From positions 2,187,199 through 2,251,198 of the forward strand of contig NZ_FOJF01000001.1 of NCBI RefSeq assembly GCF_900110995.1: a stretch of DNA of 64,000 nucleotides, given 5' to 3'. The notes under the pieces are model-generated. The model was given only the letters and a program-made list of their open reading frames with translations, was not told the origin of the DNA and searched no databases. Made by a program: the position numbers and the translations under genes. Positions 1-8,812 of this stretch are shown in pieces. Each line of letters begins with the position of its first letter. The first letter of the stretch is position 1. The stretch is from Chitinophaga sp. YR573 (lineage in GTDB: Bacteria; Bacteroidota; Bacteroidia; Chitinophagales; Chitinophagaceae).

Positions 1-247
1 ACAGGAAAAACTGTCAAACCGCATAAATTCGGAAGGTTTTTTGCAGGTACGTTCTCAGGAAGAGCGCACCCAGCTGGGCAATAAACAGCTGGTAGTTAAA
101 AAAATGAACGAACTTGTGCAGAAGGCTTTGATAAAGCCAAGGAAGCGCATTGCTACCAAACCCTCGAAGGCTGTAAAGGAGAAACGGCTGCAATTCAAAA
201 AGCAGCTGTCTGAGAAAAAACAAGGCCGCAGGAAAGGATTGGAATAA
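1..247 (+). CDS. arfB: ArfB-type peptidyl-tRNA hydrolase / ribosome rescue factor, C-terminal part
   Basis: The gene is cut by the left window edge. The frame is open from base 2, so the first ATG-like position inside it is not the real start. The visible residues follow the end of the ArfB/YaeJ family: a QEKLSNRINSEGFLQVRSQE stretch, then RTQLGN, then a very basic tail rich in Lys and Arg (KPSKAVKEKRLQFKKQ). In the family this tail enters the mRNA channel of stalled ribosomes while an N-terminal GGQ domain, which lies outside the window, releases the peptide. The stop is 25 bp before a flippase gene on the same strand. Family assignment is good; the catalytic half is not visible. Confidence 0.85.
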   Translation, partial: QEKLSNRINSEGFLQVRSQEERTQLGNKQLVVKKMNELVQKALIKPRKRIATKPSKAVKEKRLQFKKQLSEKKQGRRKGLE

Positions 248-272
248 TTAATTTTGGTTAAAAATCAGGGCT

Positions 273-1808
273 TTGAGTATTAAATCATTAGCAGGACAGA
301 CGATATACTACGGTTTTAGTAACATAGCAAGTAAACTGCTTAACTACTTTTTAACCCCTCTTTACCTGGAACTGATGACGCAGGCTGCCTACGGAGAAAT
401 GTCTACCGTATATGCCTACGTGCCCTTTATGAATATTATACTCACTTATGGCATGGAAACCGCCTTTTTCCGCTTTGCGAAAAAGGAGAACAGCCGTTCC
501 GTATTAAGTGTCTCTACCCTTTCATTATTATTTACCACTATAGGTATCACCATATTATTATTGTTACTGCGTGGTCCTGTGATCAATTCTTATGTAGGAG
601 AGCTGGGCGGCCTGAAAGGACATCCCGGGTTTTATACAGCCGTCGTTATGATCATGGCATTTGATGCATTAACCGCCATTCCCTTTGCCCAGCTACGACT
701 GGAGAACAGGCCGGTACGTTATGCGTTTATCCGCATCTCGGGTATCCTCACCACTATTGGCTTCAATGTTTTCTTTCTGGTGTTGGTCCCTAAATTACGA
801 GCAGCCGGCTGGCATTGGCTGCCACTCGTCGATAAAGATGACCAGGTAGGCTTCATCTATCTCAGCAACATGCTGGGTAGCGCCGTTACCCTGTTGTTAT
901 TCCTGCCGCAGTTACTGCGTATTAAATGGGAGTTTGATACAAAGCTGTGGAGACAAATGCTGAACTATGCCGTTCCCCTGATCATAGTGGGTATGGCCGG
1001 TATGGTGAACGAAACCTTCGACCGGGCCTGGTTCCTGCCACAGTACCTGCCTGGCAATGACATGGAGATCAAGAAACAGCTGATCGGTATTTATGCCGCC
1101 AACTATAAGCTGGCCATCCTGATTACCATGTTCATACAGGCATTTAAGTTAGGAGCAGAGCCCTTTTTCTTTAAACAGGCAGAGGGACTGAATCCTCAGA
1201 AGCTGTATGCCCGTATCATGAAACTCTTTGTGGTGCTGCTCTGTTTTATGTTCCTGTTCGTAAGTCTGTACCTGAATATATGGAAGATCTTCCTGCGTAA
1301 ACCAGTGTATTATCCGGGTATGAAGATCGTACCGGTATTACTGCTGGCCAATATGTTCTTAGGTATTTATTATAATCTCACTATCTGGTTCAAACTCACA
1401 GACCGTACCCGCACAGGCGCCATCATTACCATCATTACGGCAGTAATGGCCTTTTTGCTTAACTGGTGGTGGATTCCAAGAATGGGCTACTTTGGAGCAG
1501 CCCTTGCCACTATGGTATGTTACTTTATCCAGATGGCAGTATGTTACTTCCTGGGACAGAAGTACTATCCGGTACCTTACCACCTGCCCAGGATCATCAC
1601 TTACATTATCACCGCGGTGCTTACCTATTACTGCTTCGATTTCCTGAACCGGAAACTGATTTCCCCGGATGATATCTATGCGCTTAAACCATTGTCACTG
1701 ATAGTGGCTACCCTGTTTTTTGGCGCTTATATCTGGTTCCTGCTGAAAATGGAGAAGAAAGAGTTTTCCCGCCTGCCGTTCATCGGTAAGTTCGTCAGCA
1801 GGATCTAA
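273..1808 (+). CDS. Polysaccharide/oligosaccharide flippase (Wzx/MurJ-like, MOP superfamily)
   Basis: This 511-residue protein is almost entirely hydrophobic, with about 12-14 predicted membrane segments. Its N-terminus (KSLAGQTIYYGFSNIASKLL) is typical of Bacteroidota polysaccharide biosynthesis flippases. The family moves lipid-linked sugars across the inner membrane. The only plausible start is TTG at 273, because an in-frame stop lies at 249-251 and no ATG intervenes; a weak AGGG lies just upstream. It follows arfB by 25 bp and its stop overlaps the stop of the convergent MBL hydrolase by 4 bp. No glycosyltransferase lies beside it, so the substrate cannot be inferred. Confidence 0.85.
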   Translation: MSIKSLAGQTIYYGFSNIASKLLNYFLTPLYLELMTQAAYGEMSTVYAYVPFMNIILTYGMETAFFRFAKKENSRSVLSVSTLSLLFTTIGITILLLLLRGPVINSYVGELGGLKGHPGFYTAVVMIMAFDALTAIPFAQLRLENRPVRYAFIRISGILTTIGFNVFFLVLVPKLRAAGWHWLPLVDKDDQVGFIYLSNMLGSAVTLLLFLPQLLRIKWEFDTKLWRQMLNYAVPLIIVGMAGMVNETFDRAWFLPQYLPGNDMEIKKQLIGIYAANYKLAILITMFIQAFKLGAEPFFFKQAEGLNPQKLYARIMKLFVVLLCFMFLFVSLYLNIWKIFLRKPVYYPGMKIVPVLLLANMFLGIYYNLTIWFKLTDRTRTGAIITIITAVMAFLLNWWWIPRMGYFGAALATMVCYFIQMAVCYFLGQKYYPVPYHLPRIITYIITAVLTYYCFDFLNRKLISPDDIYALKPLSLIVATLFFGAYIWFLLKMEKKEFSRLPFIGKFVSRI

Positions 1809-2443
1809 TGCAGAAAAGGATTGGTCTTTTTCTCAAATCCTATGGTCGTAGACCTTCCGTGTCCGGGATATACGGTTACATCATCGGGCAATACGAACAA
1901 TTTTTCCTGTATGCTGTTAATTAATGTCTGATGGTCTCCACCGGGCAGGTCTGTGCGGCCAATGCTCTGGTAGAATAACACATCACCACCAATTACAAAC
2001 TGCTGTGCAGCACAGTAAAAACAAACACTACCGGGTGAATGCCCTGGCGTTAATAATATCACCAGTTCATCATCCCCAAGTTGTATCTTTTCACCCTCTT
2101 CCAGGTAACGGGCTGGTTCCACGGAAGGTTCAAAAGGAACATTATACATTTTACCAATCTCGGGGGAACGATCTAATACAATTTTATCTAACATATGTAT
2201 CTCCAGGCCCACTCCATATGTTTTAGCAACCAGGCGGTTACCGAAAATATGATCAAGATGGCAGTGAGTATTCAGGAGGCGGGTAACATTTAACCCCTCT
2301 TTTTCGATATACGCAAGTAATTCTTTTCGTTCTTCTTCAAAATAACAGCCCGGATCTATAATTATACAATCCTTTTTTTCGTTTATGAGTAAATAGGTAT
2401 TTTCCTGAAACGGATTAAAGGTGAAACATTGTATTTCAAGCAT
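1805..2443 (-). CDS. MBL-fold metallo-hydrolase (glyoxalase II-like)
   Basis: At 212 residues this is a single-domain metallo-beta-lactamase-fold hydrolase. The metal-binding motif HCHLDH lies at residues 60-65, with further ligands His135 (TPGHSPG), Asp154 (GGDVLF) and His195 (YPGHG). The pattern fits the glyoxalase II / YcbL type, which hydrolyses thioesters such as hydroxyacyl-thiols, but it lacks the C-terminal domain of classical GloB. No signal peptide is visible, so it is probably cytoplasmic. It is convergent with the flippase and divergent from the large TolB-like gene. Confidence 0.88.
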   Translation of the reverse strand: MLEIQCFTFNPFQENTYLLINEKKDCIIIDPGCYFEEERKELLAYIEKEGLNVTRLLNTHCHLDHIFGNRLVAKTYGVGLEIHMLDKIVLDRSPEIGKMYNVPFEPSVEPARYLEEGEKIQLGDDELVILLTPGHSPGSVCFYCAAQQFVIGGDVLFYQSIGRTDLPGGDHQTLINSIQEKLFVLPDDVTVYPGHGRSTTIGFEKKTNPFLH

Positions 2444-2499
2444 TGTTACCGATTTTTGCTAATTTTAATTAAGAACGCAATATTATCAATACTTTCTGT

Positions 2500-5400
2500 A
2501 TGAACCGACTTATTACCAGGTTATTATTTACCGGTACCCTATTACTTGGCTCGTATCTTTCACAGGCACAGACCAACTCCGTGGAATTTGGGCAGAACCG
2601 CATACAGCATAAGAATTTCAAATGGCGTTACTATCAAACCCGTCATTTTAATACTTATTTCAGCCAAAACGGATTGGAGCTGGGTAAATACGCCGCTCAG
2701 GTTGCAGAAAAGGAATTGCCACAACTGGAACAGTTCATGGAGTTCTCTTTCCGTCAACGGGTAAATATTGTGGTCTATAACAGCTTCGGAGAAATGAAGC
2801 AATCCAATATAGGCATTGGCGTTGACTGGCAGAATACCGGTGGCGTCACCAAGCTGGTGGGTAATAAGCTGATAATATACTTTGATGGTGACCACGAACA
2901 TCTGCGCCAGCTGATACGTCAGGGTATTGCCCGCGTAATGCTGGAAAACCTGTTGTTCGGGGAAGATATAGGAGAGTTTGCAGGAAATGCAGTATTGATA
3001 GATTTCCCTAAGTGGTTCACAGATGGTTTTATTGCTTACGCAGCAGAAAACTGGAACGCTACCCTCGATGATGAACTGAAAGACGTCATCCAATCCGGCA
3101 GATATAAAAACTTCAACCAGCTGGCCTACGAAAAGCCATTGTTGGCAGGTCATGCCTTCTGGTATTATGTAGAAAGTAAATACGGGAAAGATGCGGTGCC
3201 TTACCTCATGTACATCACCCGCATTAACCGCGGACTGAAAAAAGGATTCCAGCAGGTACTGAACCAGAAGCCTAAAAATGCCATGCAGGACTTCATGGTG
3301 TACAATGCCAAACGCTTCCAGGATGATAACCGCAAACGCAAACAGGTAACCCGCGGCCGTACCGTGGTAGCCCGTGAAATAGGAAAATCCAACTTCTACC
3401 GCTTCCAGGCCAATCCAAAGAGCAACAACTACGCTGTGGTGGAATTCACCAAAGGGATCTACCGCGTACAGATCCAGGTAGCTGATAATAAACCTAAAGT
3501 ATTGCTGCGCAGTGGTGTAAGAATGCAGGAAAGTCAGTTAGATCCTAACTACCCGCTGCTGGCATGGAACCAGAAAGGTAACCGCCTTGCCATCATCTAT
3601 GAATACGAAGGCAAGACTAAACTCATGGTATACGACCTTATATCTAAAACTACCCTCAGACAGGACCTTAACAAGTTCGACAGGGTAATAGATATGAAGT
3701 ACTTCTTCGAATTTGATAATTCATTACTCCTGTCTGCTGTGAAAAACGGTCATACCGATATTTACACTTACAGCATCAGCAATAATAAAGTAGAACAGAT
3801 CACCAATGATGTATACGACGATCTTGATCCGTCTTTCGTAGCCTTCCCTGGCAAAAGCGGTATCATATTCTCGTCTAACAGACCATCACCTACTGCTAAA
3901 GGCAGCGATACCGTATTGCCTTCCGGACATTATAATGTGTTCCTGGTAGACAACTGGAACAAGAGCGCCGACAAACAGGTTTCCCAGTTAACAGACATGA
4001 AATATGGTGATGCACGTTCACCATTACAATATAACAATACACATTTCACCTTCGTTTCTGATGCCAACGGTATCCGTAACCGTTATGCCGGTTTCTTCAA
4101 AACCGAAAGAGCAGGTGTGGACTCCTTATTCTTTGTAGGATCTGAAATACTGCATAACCCGGACAAAACAGAACTGGATTCTGCACTGGCAGATTACGGC
4201 GCTACTGAACCGGATTCAGTAATGGCAGTGTCCATCACCAAAGACTCTACCTACACCTTCCCGTTGACCAACTACCAGTATGGTATCAAGGAGTCAAGAG
4301 GTGCAGGTGATCAGAGTGAGGTCTCTCAGGTTACCCAGCAGTTCGGCTTCAAACGCCTCTTCAAACTGAAAGTAGATACAGTAGCATTACGTAAACGTAA
4401 TGTCAATGCCCGTCCTACTACCTTCAGGGCCCGTGAAATGCACGAAGACAGTATCCGCCTGGGATTACCTACTTATCATTCCAAACCTAAAGCAGATACG
4501 GCAAAGAAGGCAGACTTCTTCCAGAGTGAATTCGGAAGTGAGCCTGCAGACAGTTCCAGCAATGCTGCCGGTACTGCTACCGCTGTACAGATCCCTCAGC
4601 TGCAATCGCTGCTGAAATCTGCCAAACTGCTGCCTTATAAACTGAAGTTCTCTTCGGATTATCTGATCTTATCACTGGATAACTCCGTACTGATAAACCG
4701 TTATCAACCGTTTACCGGACAGCCTACCAGCCCAATCCGGCTGGCAGATCCATTGAATGGTTTAATCCGTATCGGTGTAAGTGACCTGATGGAAGATTAT
4801 AAATTCTCCGGCGGTTTCCGTATCCCATCCTCACTGGATGGTTCTGAGTATTTCTTCTCTTTCGCTTACCTGAAAAAACGCTTCGACTATAAATTCACTT
4901 ACTACCGTAAAGTGGATAAGTACAGCAGTTTAGGTACAGACAGCACCGGTACTATTTTAATAGACTACCCTGCTAAGATGAAGACGAACCTCTTCCAGTT
5001 AGACGTACGTTATCCATTTGACGAAGCAAGAAGCATCCGTATGCAGGTAGGATACCGTAACGATAAATTTGTGGTAGCAGGTTCTGATGAAACAACATTA
5101 AAGCTGAAAGACTTCCACGATAACTACGCATTACTGCGACTGGAATACGTATACGACAATACTACCAATCCTGCTATAAACATCTGGCATGGTACCCGCT
5201 ATAAAATATATGGCGATATGAATGCACAGATCAATGGTGATATGAATGAAATCTTCGGTACAACCACCGCAGGTAAAGGCAAATTCACTTACAATACAGG
5301 TGTGGATGTTCGTCACTACGAATCTATTTTCCGCAACTTTATATGGGCTACCCGCTTCTCCGCTGATTTCTCCTGGGGTACGCGCAAACTGTTGTACTAC

Positions 5401-5889
5401 CTGGGTGGTACAGACAACTGGCTGAATCCTAAGATCAATACTCAGACTCCGGTGAACATGAGTGAGAACTATGCATTCCAGACCTTAGCCACTCCTTTAC
5501 GTGGTTACAAACAGAACGCAAGGAATGGTAATAATGTAATGGCACTGAGTACAGAATTACGTTTACCGGTATTTGCTACTTTCCTGGACAGGCCCATCAA
5601 TTCTGCTATCATCCGTAACTTCCAGCTGACCTCCTTTGTTGATATAGGAACTGCATGGAACGGGAAACTGAACTTTAAAGATGCTAACTACACTTACTAC
5701 ACTGGTAGTGATGGAACAGTAACGGTGAAAGTGAAAGAAGGTTTCCTCGGACCATTCGTAGGTGGTTATGGCTTTGGTGCCCGTACTACCATCGCAGGTT
5801 ACTTCCTGCGTGTAGATGCTGGCTGGCCTGCGGTTGGGTTCTTCCGCGGTAAACCAATCTGGTATTTCGGAATGGGTGTTGACTTCTAA
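2500..5889 (+). CDS. Large TolB-like / surface-antigen protein (PD40 repeats plus C-terminal barrel)
   Basis: This is a secreted 1129-residue protein with a signal peptide at about residues 1-23. Three parts can be seen. Residues about 40-280 resemble the peptidase-MA (gluzincin) fold, but the HExxH helix is replaced by IRQGIARVMLEN (139-150) and the usual W..EG motif by WFTDGFIAY (172-180), so peptidase activity is unlikely. The middle holds WD40/PD40-type TolB propeller repeats. From about residue 760 alternating aromatic strands end in Phe (GMGVDF), typical of a beta barrel. Bacteroidota relatives are annotated as TolB-like or D15-like outer-membrane proteins. Function unknown. A bidirectional terminator follows. 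Confidence 0.75.
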   Translation: MNRLITRLLFTGTLLLGSYLSQAQTNSVEFGQNRIQHKNFKWRYYQTRHFNTYFSQNGLELGKYAAQVAEKELPQLEQFMEFSFRQRVNIVVYNSFGEMKQSNIGIGVDWQNTGGVTKLVGNKLIIYFDGDHEHLRQLIRQGIARVMLENLLFGEDIGEFAGNAVLIDFPKWFTDGFIAYAAENWNATLDDELKDVIQSGRYKNFNQLAYEKPLLAGHAFWYYVESKYGKDAVPYLMYITRINRGLKKGFQQVLNQKPKNAMQDFMVYNAKRFQDDNRKRKQVTRGRTVVAREIGKSNFYRFQANPKSNNYAVVEFTKGIYRVQIQVADNKPKVLLRSGVRMQESQLDPNYPLLAWNQKGNRLAIIYEYEGKTKLMVYDLISKTTLRQDLNKFDRVIDMKYFFEFDNSLLLSAVKNGHTDIYTYSISNNKVEQITNDVYDDLDPSFVAFPGKSGIIFSSNRPSPTAKGSDTVLPSGHYNVFLVDNWNKSADKQVSQLTDMKYGDARSPLQYNNTHFTFVSDANGIRNRYAGFFKTERAGVDSLFFVGSEILHNPDKTELDSALADYGATEPDSVMAVSITKDSTYTFPLTNYQYGIKESRGAGDQSEVSQVTQQFGFKRLFKLKVDTVALRKRNVNARPTTFRAREMHEDSIRLGLPTYHSKPKADTAKKADFFQSEFGSEPADSSSNAAGTATAVQIPQLQSLLKSAKLLPYKLKFSSDYLILSLDNSVLINRYQPFTGQPTSPIRLADPLNGLIRIGVSDLMEDYKFSGGFRIPSSLDGSEYFFSFAYLKKRFDYKFTYYRKVDKYSSLGTDSTGTILIDYPAKMKTNLFQLDVRYPFDEARSIRMQVGYRNDKFVVAGSDETTLKLKDFHDNYALLRLEYVYDNTTNPAINIWHGTRYKIYGDMNAQINGDMNEIFGTTTAGKGKFTYNTGVDVRHYESIFRNFIWATRFSADFSWGTRKLLYYLGGTDNWLNPKINTQTPVNMSENYAFQTLATPLRGYKQNARNGNNVMALSTELRLPVFATFLDRPINSAIIRNFQLTSFVDIGTAWNGKLNFKDANYTYYTGSDGTVTVKVKEGFLGPFVGGYGFGARTTIAGYFLRVDAGWPAVGFFRGKPIWYFGMGVDF

Positions 5890-5904
5890 AATCATTCTAT
5901 AAAT

Positions 5905-5943
5905 AAAAAAGGGTGTATCATTATCTGATACACCCTTTTTTTA
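5905..5943. terminator. Bidirectional rho-independent terminator
   Basis: A 10-bp perfect stem (GGGTGTATCA / TGATACACCC, 5911-5920 and 5926-5935) with a 5-nt loop is flanked by A-tracts on the left and T-tracts on the right. It can stop both the TolB-like gene (+) and the dgkA end of the creD operon (-), whose stop codon lies inside the right T-tract. Confidence 0.9.
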
Positions 5944-6300
5944 TTTGGATAGATAAGGTATGAAAATGATACATCCGGTAATCAATGCTATCACTGCAGC
6001 AACCAATACAGCCCCAGCTGCCACATCTTTAATCCATTTCACTTTAGGATGATATTCCGGCGATAGATGATCCATTATCTTTTCTATCACTGTATTGAAC
6101 ATCTCTGCCACCCAAACCAGCCCAATCACCAGCAGCAGCGCTATCCATTGAGAACCTGGTAAGCTGTACCAGCATCCCGCCGCTATCACTATCACTGTTG
6201 CCACTGCATGAATACGGGCATGTGGCTCACTGCGCAGGAAAGCAATAATACCGGCTATTGCAAACCCAAAACTTTTAATACGCTGCTGCAGGTAATTCAT
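5941..6300 (-). CDS. dgkA: Diacylglycerol kinase family protein (DgkA / undecaprenol kinase type)
   Basis: This is a small integral membrane kinase of 119 residues with three hydrophobic segments. The family signature is clear: EMFNTVIEKIMDH followed by KWIKDVAAGAVL, which carry the catalytic Glu and the ATP/Mg-binding Glu, Asn and Asp. It phosphorylates diacylglycerol or, as in Gram-positive relatives, undecaprenol, recycling lipid carriers at the inner membrane. It is the last gene of a leftward run, 18 bp after creD, and ends in a strong terminator. The lipid substrate cannot be told from sequence alone. Confidence 0.9.
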   Translation of the reverse strand: MNYLQQRIKSFGFAIAGIIAFLRSEPHARIHAVATVIVIAAGCWYSLPGSQWIALLLVIGLVWVAEMFNTVIEKIMDHLSPEYHPKVKWIKDVAAGAVLVAAVIALITGCIIFIPYLSK

Positions 6301-6318
6301 GATCTTTTCATTTGTAGA

Positions 6319-7647
6319 CTACAATTCGTTCCACTTAATCTTTCGGCTAAAATACATAACTACTGCCAGTATTATGAACAATCCAAGGCTACCCATTAAC
6401 AACGCCTGATCTTCAGACCTGATGATCACATAAATAAAGCCATACAGGATCATGAGGATGCCCCCTATACCGGCAGCCATACGACTACTGCGGAATACAC
6501 TGGCTGAATAGGCCGTCACCAATCCTAATGTTAACAGCGCAGATATCAGATACGCCAGCTGGAAATTCAGTTGTTCTGCAAGGGCAATCAGCAAAGTATA
6601 AAAAATACATAATGCCACGCCGATGAGTATATATTGTAATGGATGAACGGAGTAACGCTGTAACAGCTCAATAAAATAGAAAACAAGGAAAGTAAGACCG
6701 ATAATAAGAATGGCATATTTCACTGCACGGGTAGATTGCTGATATCCATCAACAGGCATAAACAAGGCTACACCAAAATCGGCAGTGTGTATATCTACCT
6801 TACCACCGGTAAAGCTCTGGGGGAAATTACGGTTGAGGTGAGATACCTGCCAGGCAGCAGTGAATCCTTTCTCATGTACATTATGTTGGTTAGGCAGGAA
6901 TGCCCCGTCAAAACTGGGATGTGTCCAGCTTGAGTTAAGATTTACGGTAGTAGACTTTCCTACCGGCGAGAAGTATATTTGCCCGGCCCCTCTCAGGTCC
7001 AGGTTAACAGAAAAGTTGCCACCACTGAGGCTATCATGTTCCAATGCCAGCGGGATCTTTGTCTGCATACCACTTGGAGCGAGCAGATTAGCCACCCCCG
7101 GATTGAAAATAAATTGCTGATTATTCCATTGTAACTGAGCCTGGTTATAAATACCGCGCATATCAGTTACCCCTATCGCCAGGTAGGCATCTTTCAGCAG
7201 CAGGTCTTGCGGGGCAATATGCAACCCTGCAATATCAAGGGGAGAGAACGATCCGCTTATCTGTAAGTGCGAGCTGTATACAGCGACTTCGTAAATGCCA
7301 CGCTTGCGGATTTCGGGCAGCAGTTCACCGTTGACAGTCAGCTTGTCCGGCAGGAACATGGCTACGCCTGTTTCACCTGGTTTAATTACATAGGGGATAA
7401 CAATTACAGGTCCGGTGATGGTTTGCATACCACCCCATTTTCCGCTGACCTCTTCGGTAGCTTCAGTCTGCCGGCGTTCTCTTTCCGAGATGAGGCCCAT
7501 GATCATAGCGGTCGGTATCAGCAGCAGCATTACCAGGATGCCTATCAGTATTGCTTTGATACCAATAGCATAACGTTTCATGAACGACGGTTCTTTTACA
7601 GGTTGTTTTTGCACGTCTGTGCTTTCGCTTAGGTTAGATGTTTCCAT
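6319..7647 (-). CDS. creD: CreD family inner-membrane protein
   Basis: This 442-residue protein has the CreD layout: one N-terminal membrane helix (about 28-50), a large periplasmic part beginning near SGKWGGMQTITGPVIVIPY, and a C-terminal bundle of about five or six membrane helices. In gamma-proteobacteria creD is induced by the CreBC two-component system and affects envelope integrity and beta-lactam response. Here no CreBC is present; a winged-helix regulator lies 51 bp upstream on the same strand instead. Co-transcription with dgkA (18-bp gap) supports a role at the cell envelope. Confidence 0.9.
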   Translation of the reverse strand: METSNLSESTDVQKQPVKEPSFMKRYAIGIKAILIGILVMLLLIPTAMIMGLISERERRQTEATEEVSGKWGGMQTITGPVIVIPYVIKPGETGVAMFLPDKLTVNGELLPEIRKRGIYEVAVYSSHLQISGSFSPLDIAGLHIAPQDLLLKDAYLAIGVTDMRGIYNQAQLQWNNQQFIFNPGVANLLAPSGMQTKIPLALEHDSLSGGNFSVNLDLRGAGQIYFSPVGKSTTVNLNSSWTHPSFDGAFLPNQHNVHEKGFTAAWQVSHLNRNFPQSFTGGKVDIHTADFGVALFMPVDGYQQSTRAVKYAILIIGLTFLVFYFIELLQRYSVHPLQYILIGVALCIFYTLLIALAEQLNFQLAYLISALLTLGLVTAYSASVFRSSRMAAGIGGILMILYGFIYVIIRSEDQALLMGSLGLFIILAVVMYFSRKIKWNEL

Positions 7648-7698
7648 GTTTTCTTATTTAAAAGTGCTTTGAATTTCAAAGTATAGGGACAAAAAAAA

Positions 7699-7998
7699 TT
7701 AATCTATAGAACGGATCATGCTTTCAAGAGCGCCCAGATGCCCTTTGAAGGCTTTTTCGCCTGCTTTGGTAATGGAATAGGTGGTATTGGTTTTACGGCC
7801 TATAAAACCCTTATGTACTTTCAGATAGCCATTTTCTTCCAGGGTATTCAGGTGAGAAGCCAGGTTACCATCTGTCAGCTCAAGCATCTGTTTTAAGTCA
7901 TTGAAACTGACCTCTTCGTTCACCATCAGTATACTCATGACACCCAACCGGATCCGGCTGTCAAATATCTTATTTAAGTTTCCTATGGGATTGTTCAC
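7699..7998 (-). CDS. Winged-helix transcriptional regulator (ArsR/PadR-like, HTH_27 type)
   Basis: At 99 residues this is a stand-alone winged-helix domain: FNDLKQMLELTDGNLASHL forms the helix-turn-helix and GFIGRKTNTTYSITKAGEKAF the wing plus last helix. It closely resembles the small regulators placed next to membrane proteins and creD in many Bacteroidota. There is no sensor domain and no cysteine, so metal or redox sensing through Cys is excluded. It sits between a six-helix membrane protein (25-bp gap upstream) and creD (51 bp downstream), so it probably controls its own operon. Confidence 0.85.
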   Translation of the reverse strand: MNNPIGNLNKIFDSRIRLGVMSILMVNEEVSFNDLKQMLELTDGNLASHLNTLEENGYLKVHKGFIGRKTNTTYSITKAGEKAFKGHLGALESMIRSID

Positions 7999-8023
7999 AA
8001 GCTCCGCTTTTCGTTTTCAATAA

Positions 8024-8692
8024 TTACGCTGATTGCCTTTCATACTTCCACCACATGATTGCACCATAAAAGATGTGCAATACGCCAAATCCTACGGCCC
8101 AAAAATAAAGACCCCGGCGTAAATAAAAAACATTCAATATTCCCAGTATGATTTCAGCGATACCAAGATAACGTATATCTGACAATGTATACTTACTTGC
8201 ATTCACCAGTGCCAGACCATAAAATATCAGGGAGACCGGTGCAACCATTGCTTCCAGGTTATTGTACAGCAGTCCGGCGATGAAAGCGCCACCTGCTATC
8301 ATAGGGATAAGCGCATTGATCAGCACATTACGGGAAGTAATATCCCATACAGGTAGTTTGTTACGCTTTGCACGTCTCCAGGTAAAAAAGATACCACCTA
8401 CCAGGGCAAATGCCATTACAATCAATGCAAGTGCTATCAGCTTCACACGCAACCAGGCAAAGCCTTCAGCATCAAATCTTCCGGTGGTATTCCAGCTTAC
8501 ATAATAATCATGTAACCAGTAATAGGAGATAGCGGCACCAACCAGTGCGGAACAACCCGCGAAGATACCACTCAGCCCACTGAGGGAAATGAAGCGGCTA
8601 CTCCGTTCCATCATCCGTTTGATATCACTTAAGGTGTCCAGGTGTTGTTGCTCAGTCATACTTAAAGTACTTTGTATGTCAAAGTTACTCAT
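8024..8692 (-). CDS. Multi-pass membrane protein of unknown function in the creD operon
   Basis: This 222-residue protein has a soluble N-terminus (about 1-35, including EQQHLDTLSDIKRMMERSSR) followed by about six hydrophobic segments. It fits the uncharacterised membrane proteins that precede the small winged-helix regulator in Bacteroidota creD-type operons. The conserved start of the membrane part (SRFISLSGLSGIFAGC) is typical. No catalytic motif is seen. It is the first gene of the operon running leftward to dgkA and is divergent from the DUF5686 gene. It may be a sensor partner of the regulator, but that is inference. Confidence 0.75.
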   Translation of the reverse strand: MSNFDIQSTLSMTEQQHLDTLSDIKRMMERSSRFISLSGLSGIFAGCSALVGAAISYYWLHDYYVSWNTTGRFDAEGFAWLRVKLIALALIVMAFALVGGIFFTWRRAKRNKLPVWDITSRNVLINALIPMIAGGAFIAGLLYNNLEAMVAPVSLIFYGLALVNASKYTLSDIRYLGIAEIILGILNVFYLRRGLYFWAVGFGVLHIFYGAIMWWKYERQSA

Positions 8693-8812
8693 TTTACTTA
8701 TTCTGCAAAATATATTTTCGGTCGGGATAATCCTACCTCTCAGCGGTAAGATTATGTATTACAGGGATGCTGGCCTTGTCGGGGCCTTAAATACTATAAT
8801 ATTGTTAACCAT

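Noticed and set aside
2560..3153. Long open frame on the minus strand inside the TolB-like gene
   Set aside because: It lies fully opposite a gene with a signal peptide and recognisable domains; its translation has no family-like motif and is rich in Cys and Tyr as expected for a shadow frame.
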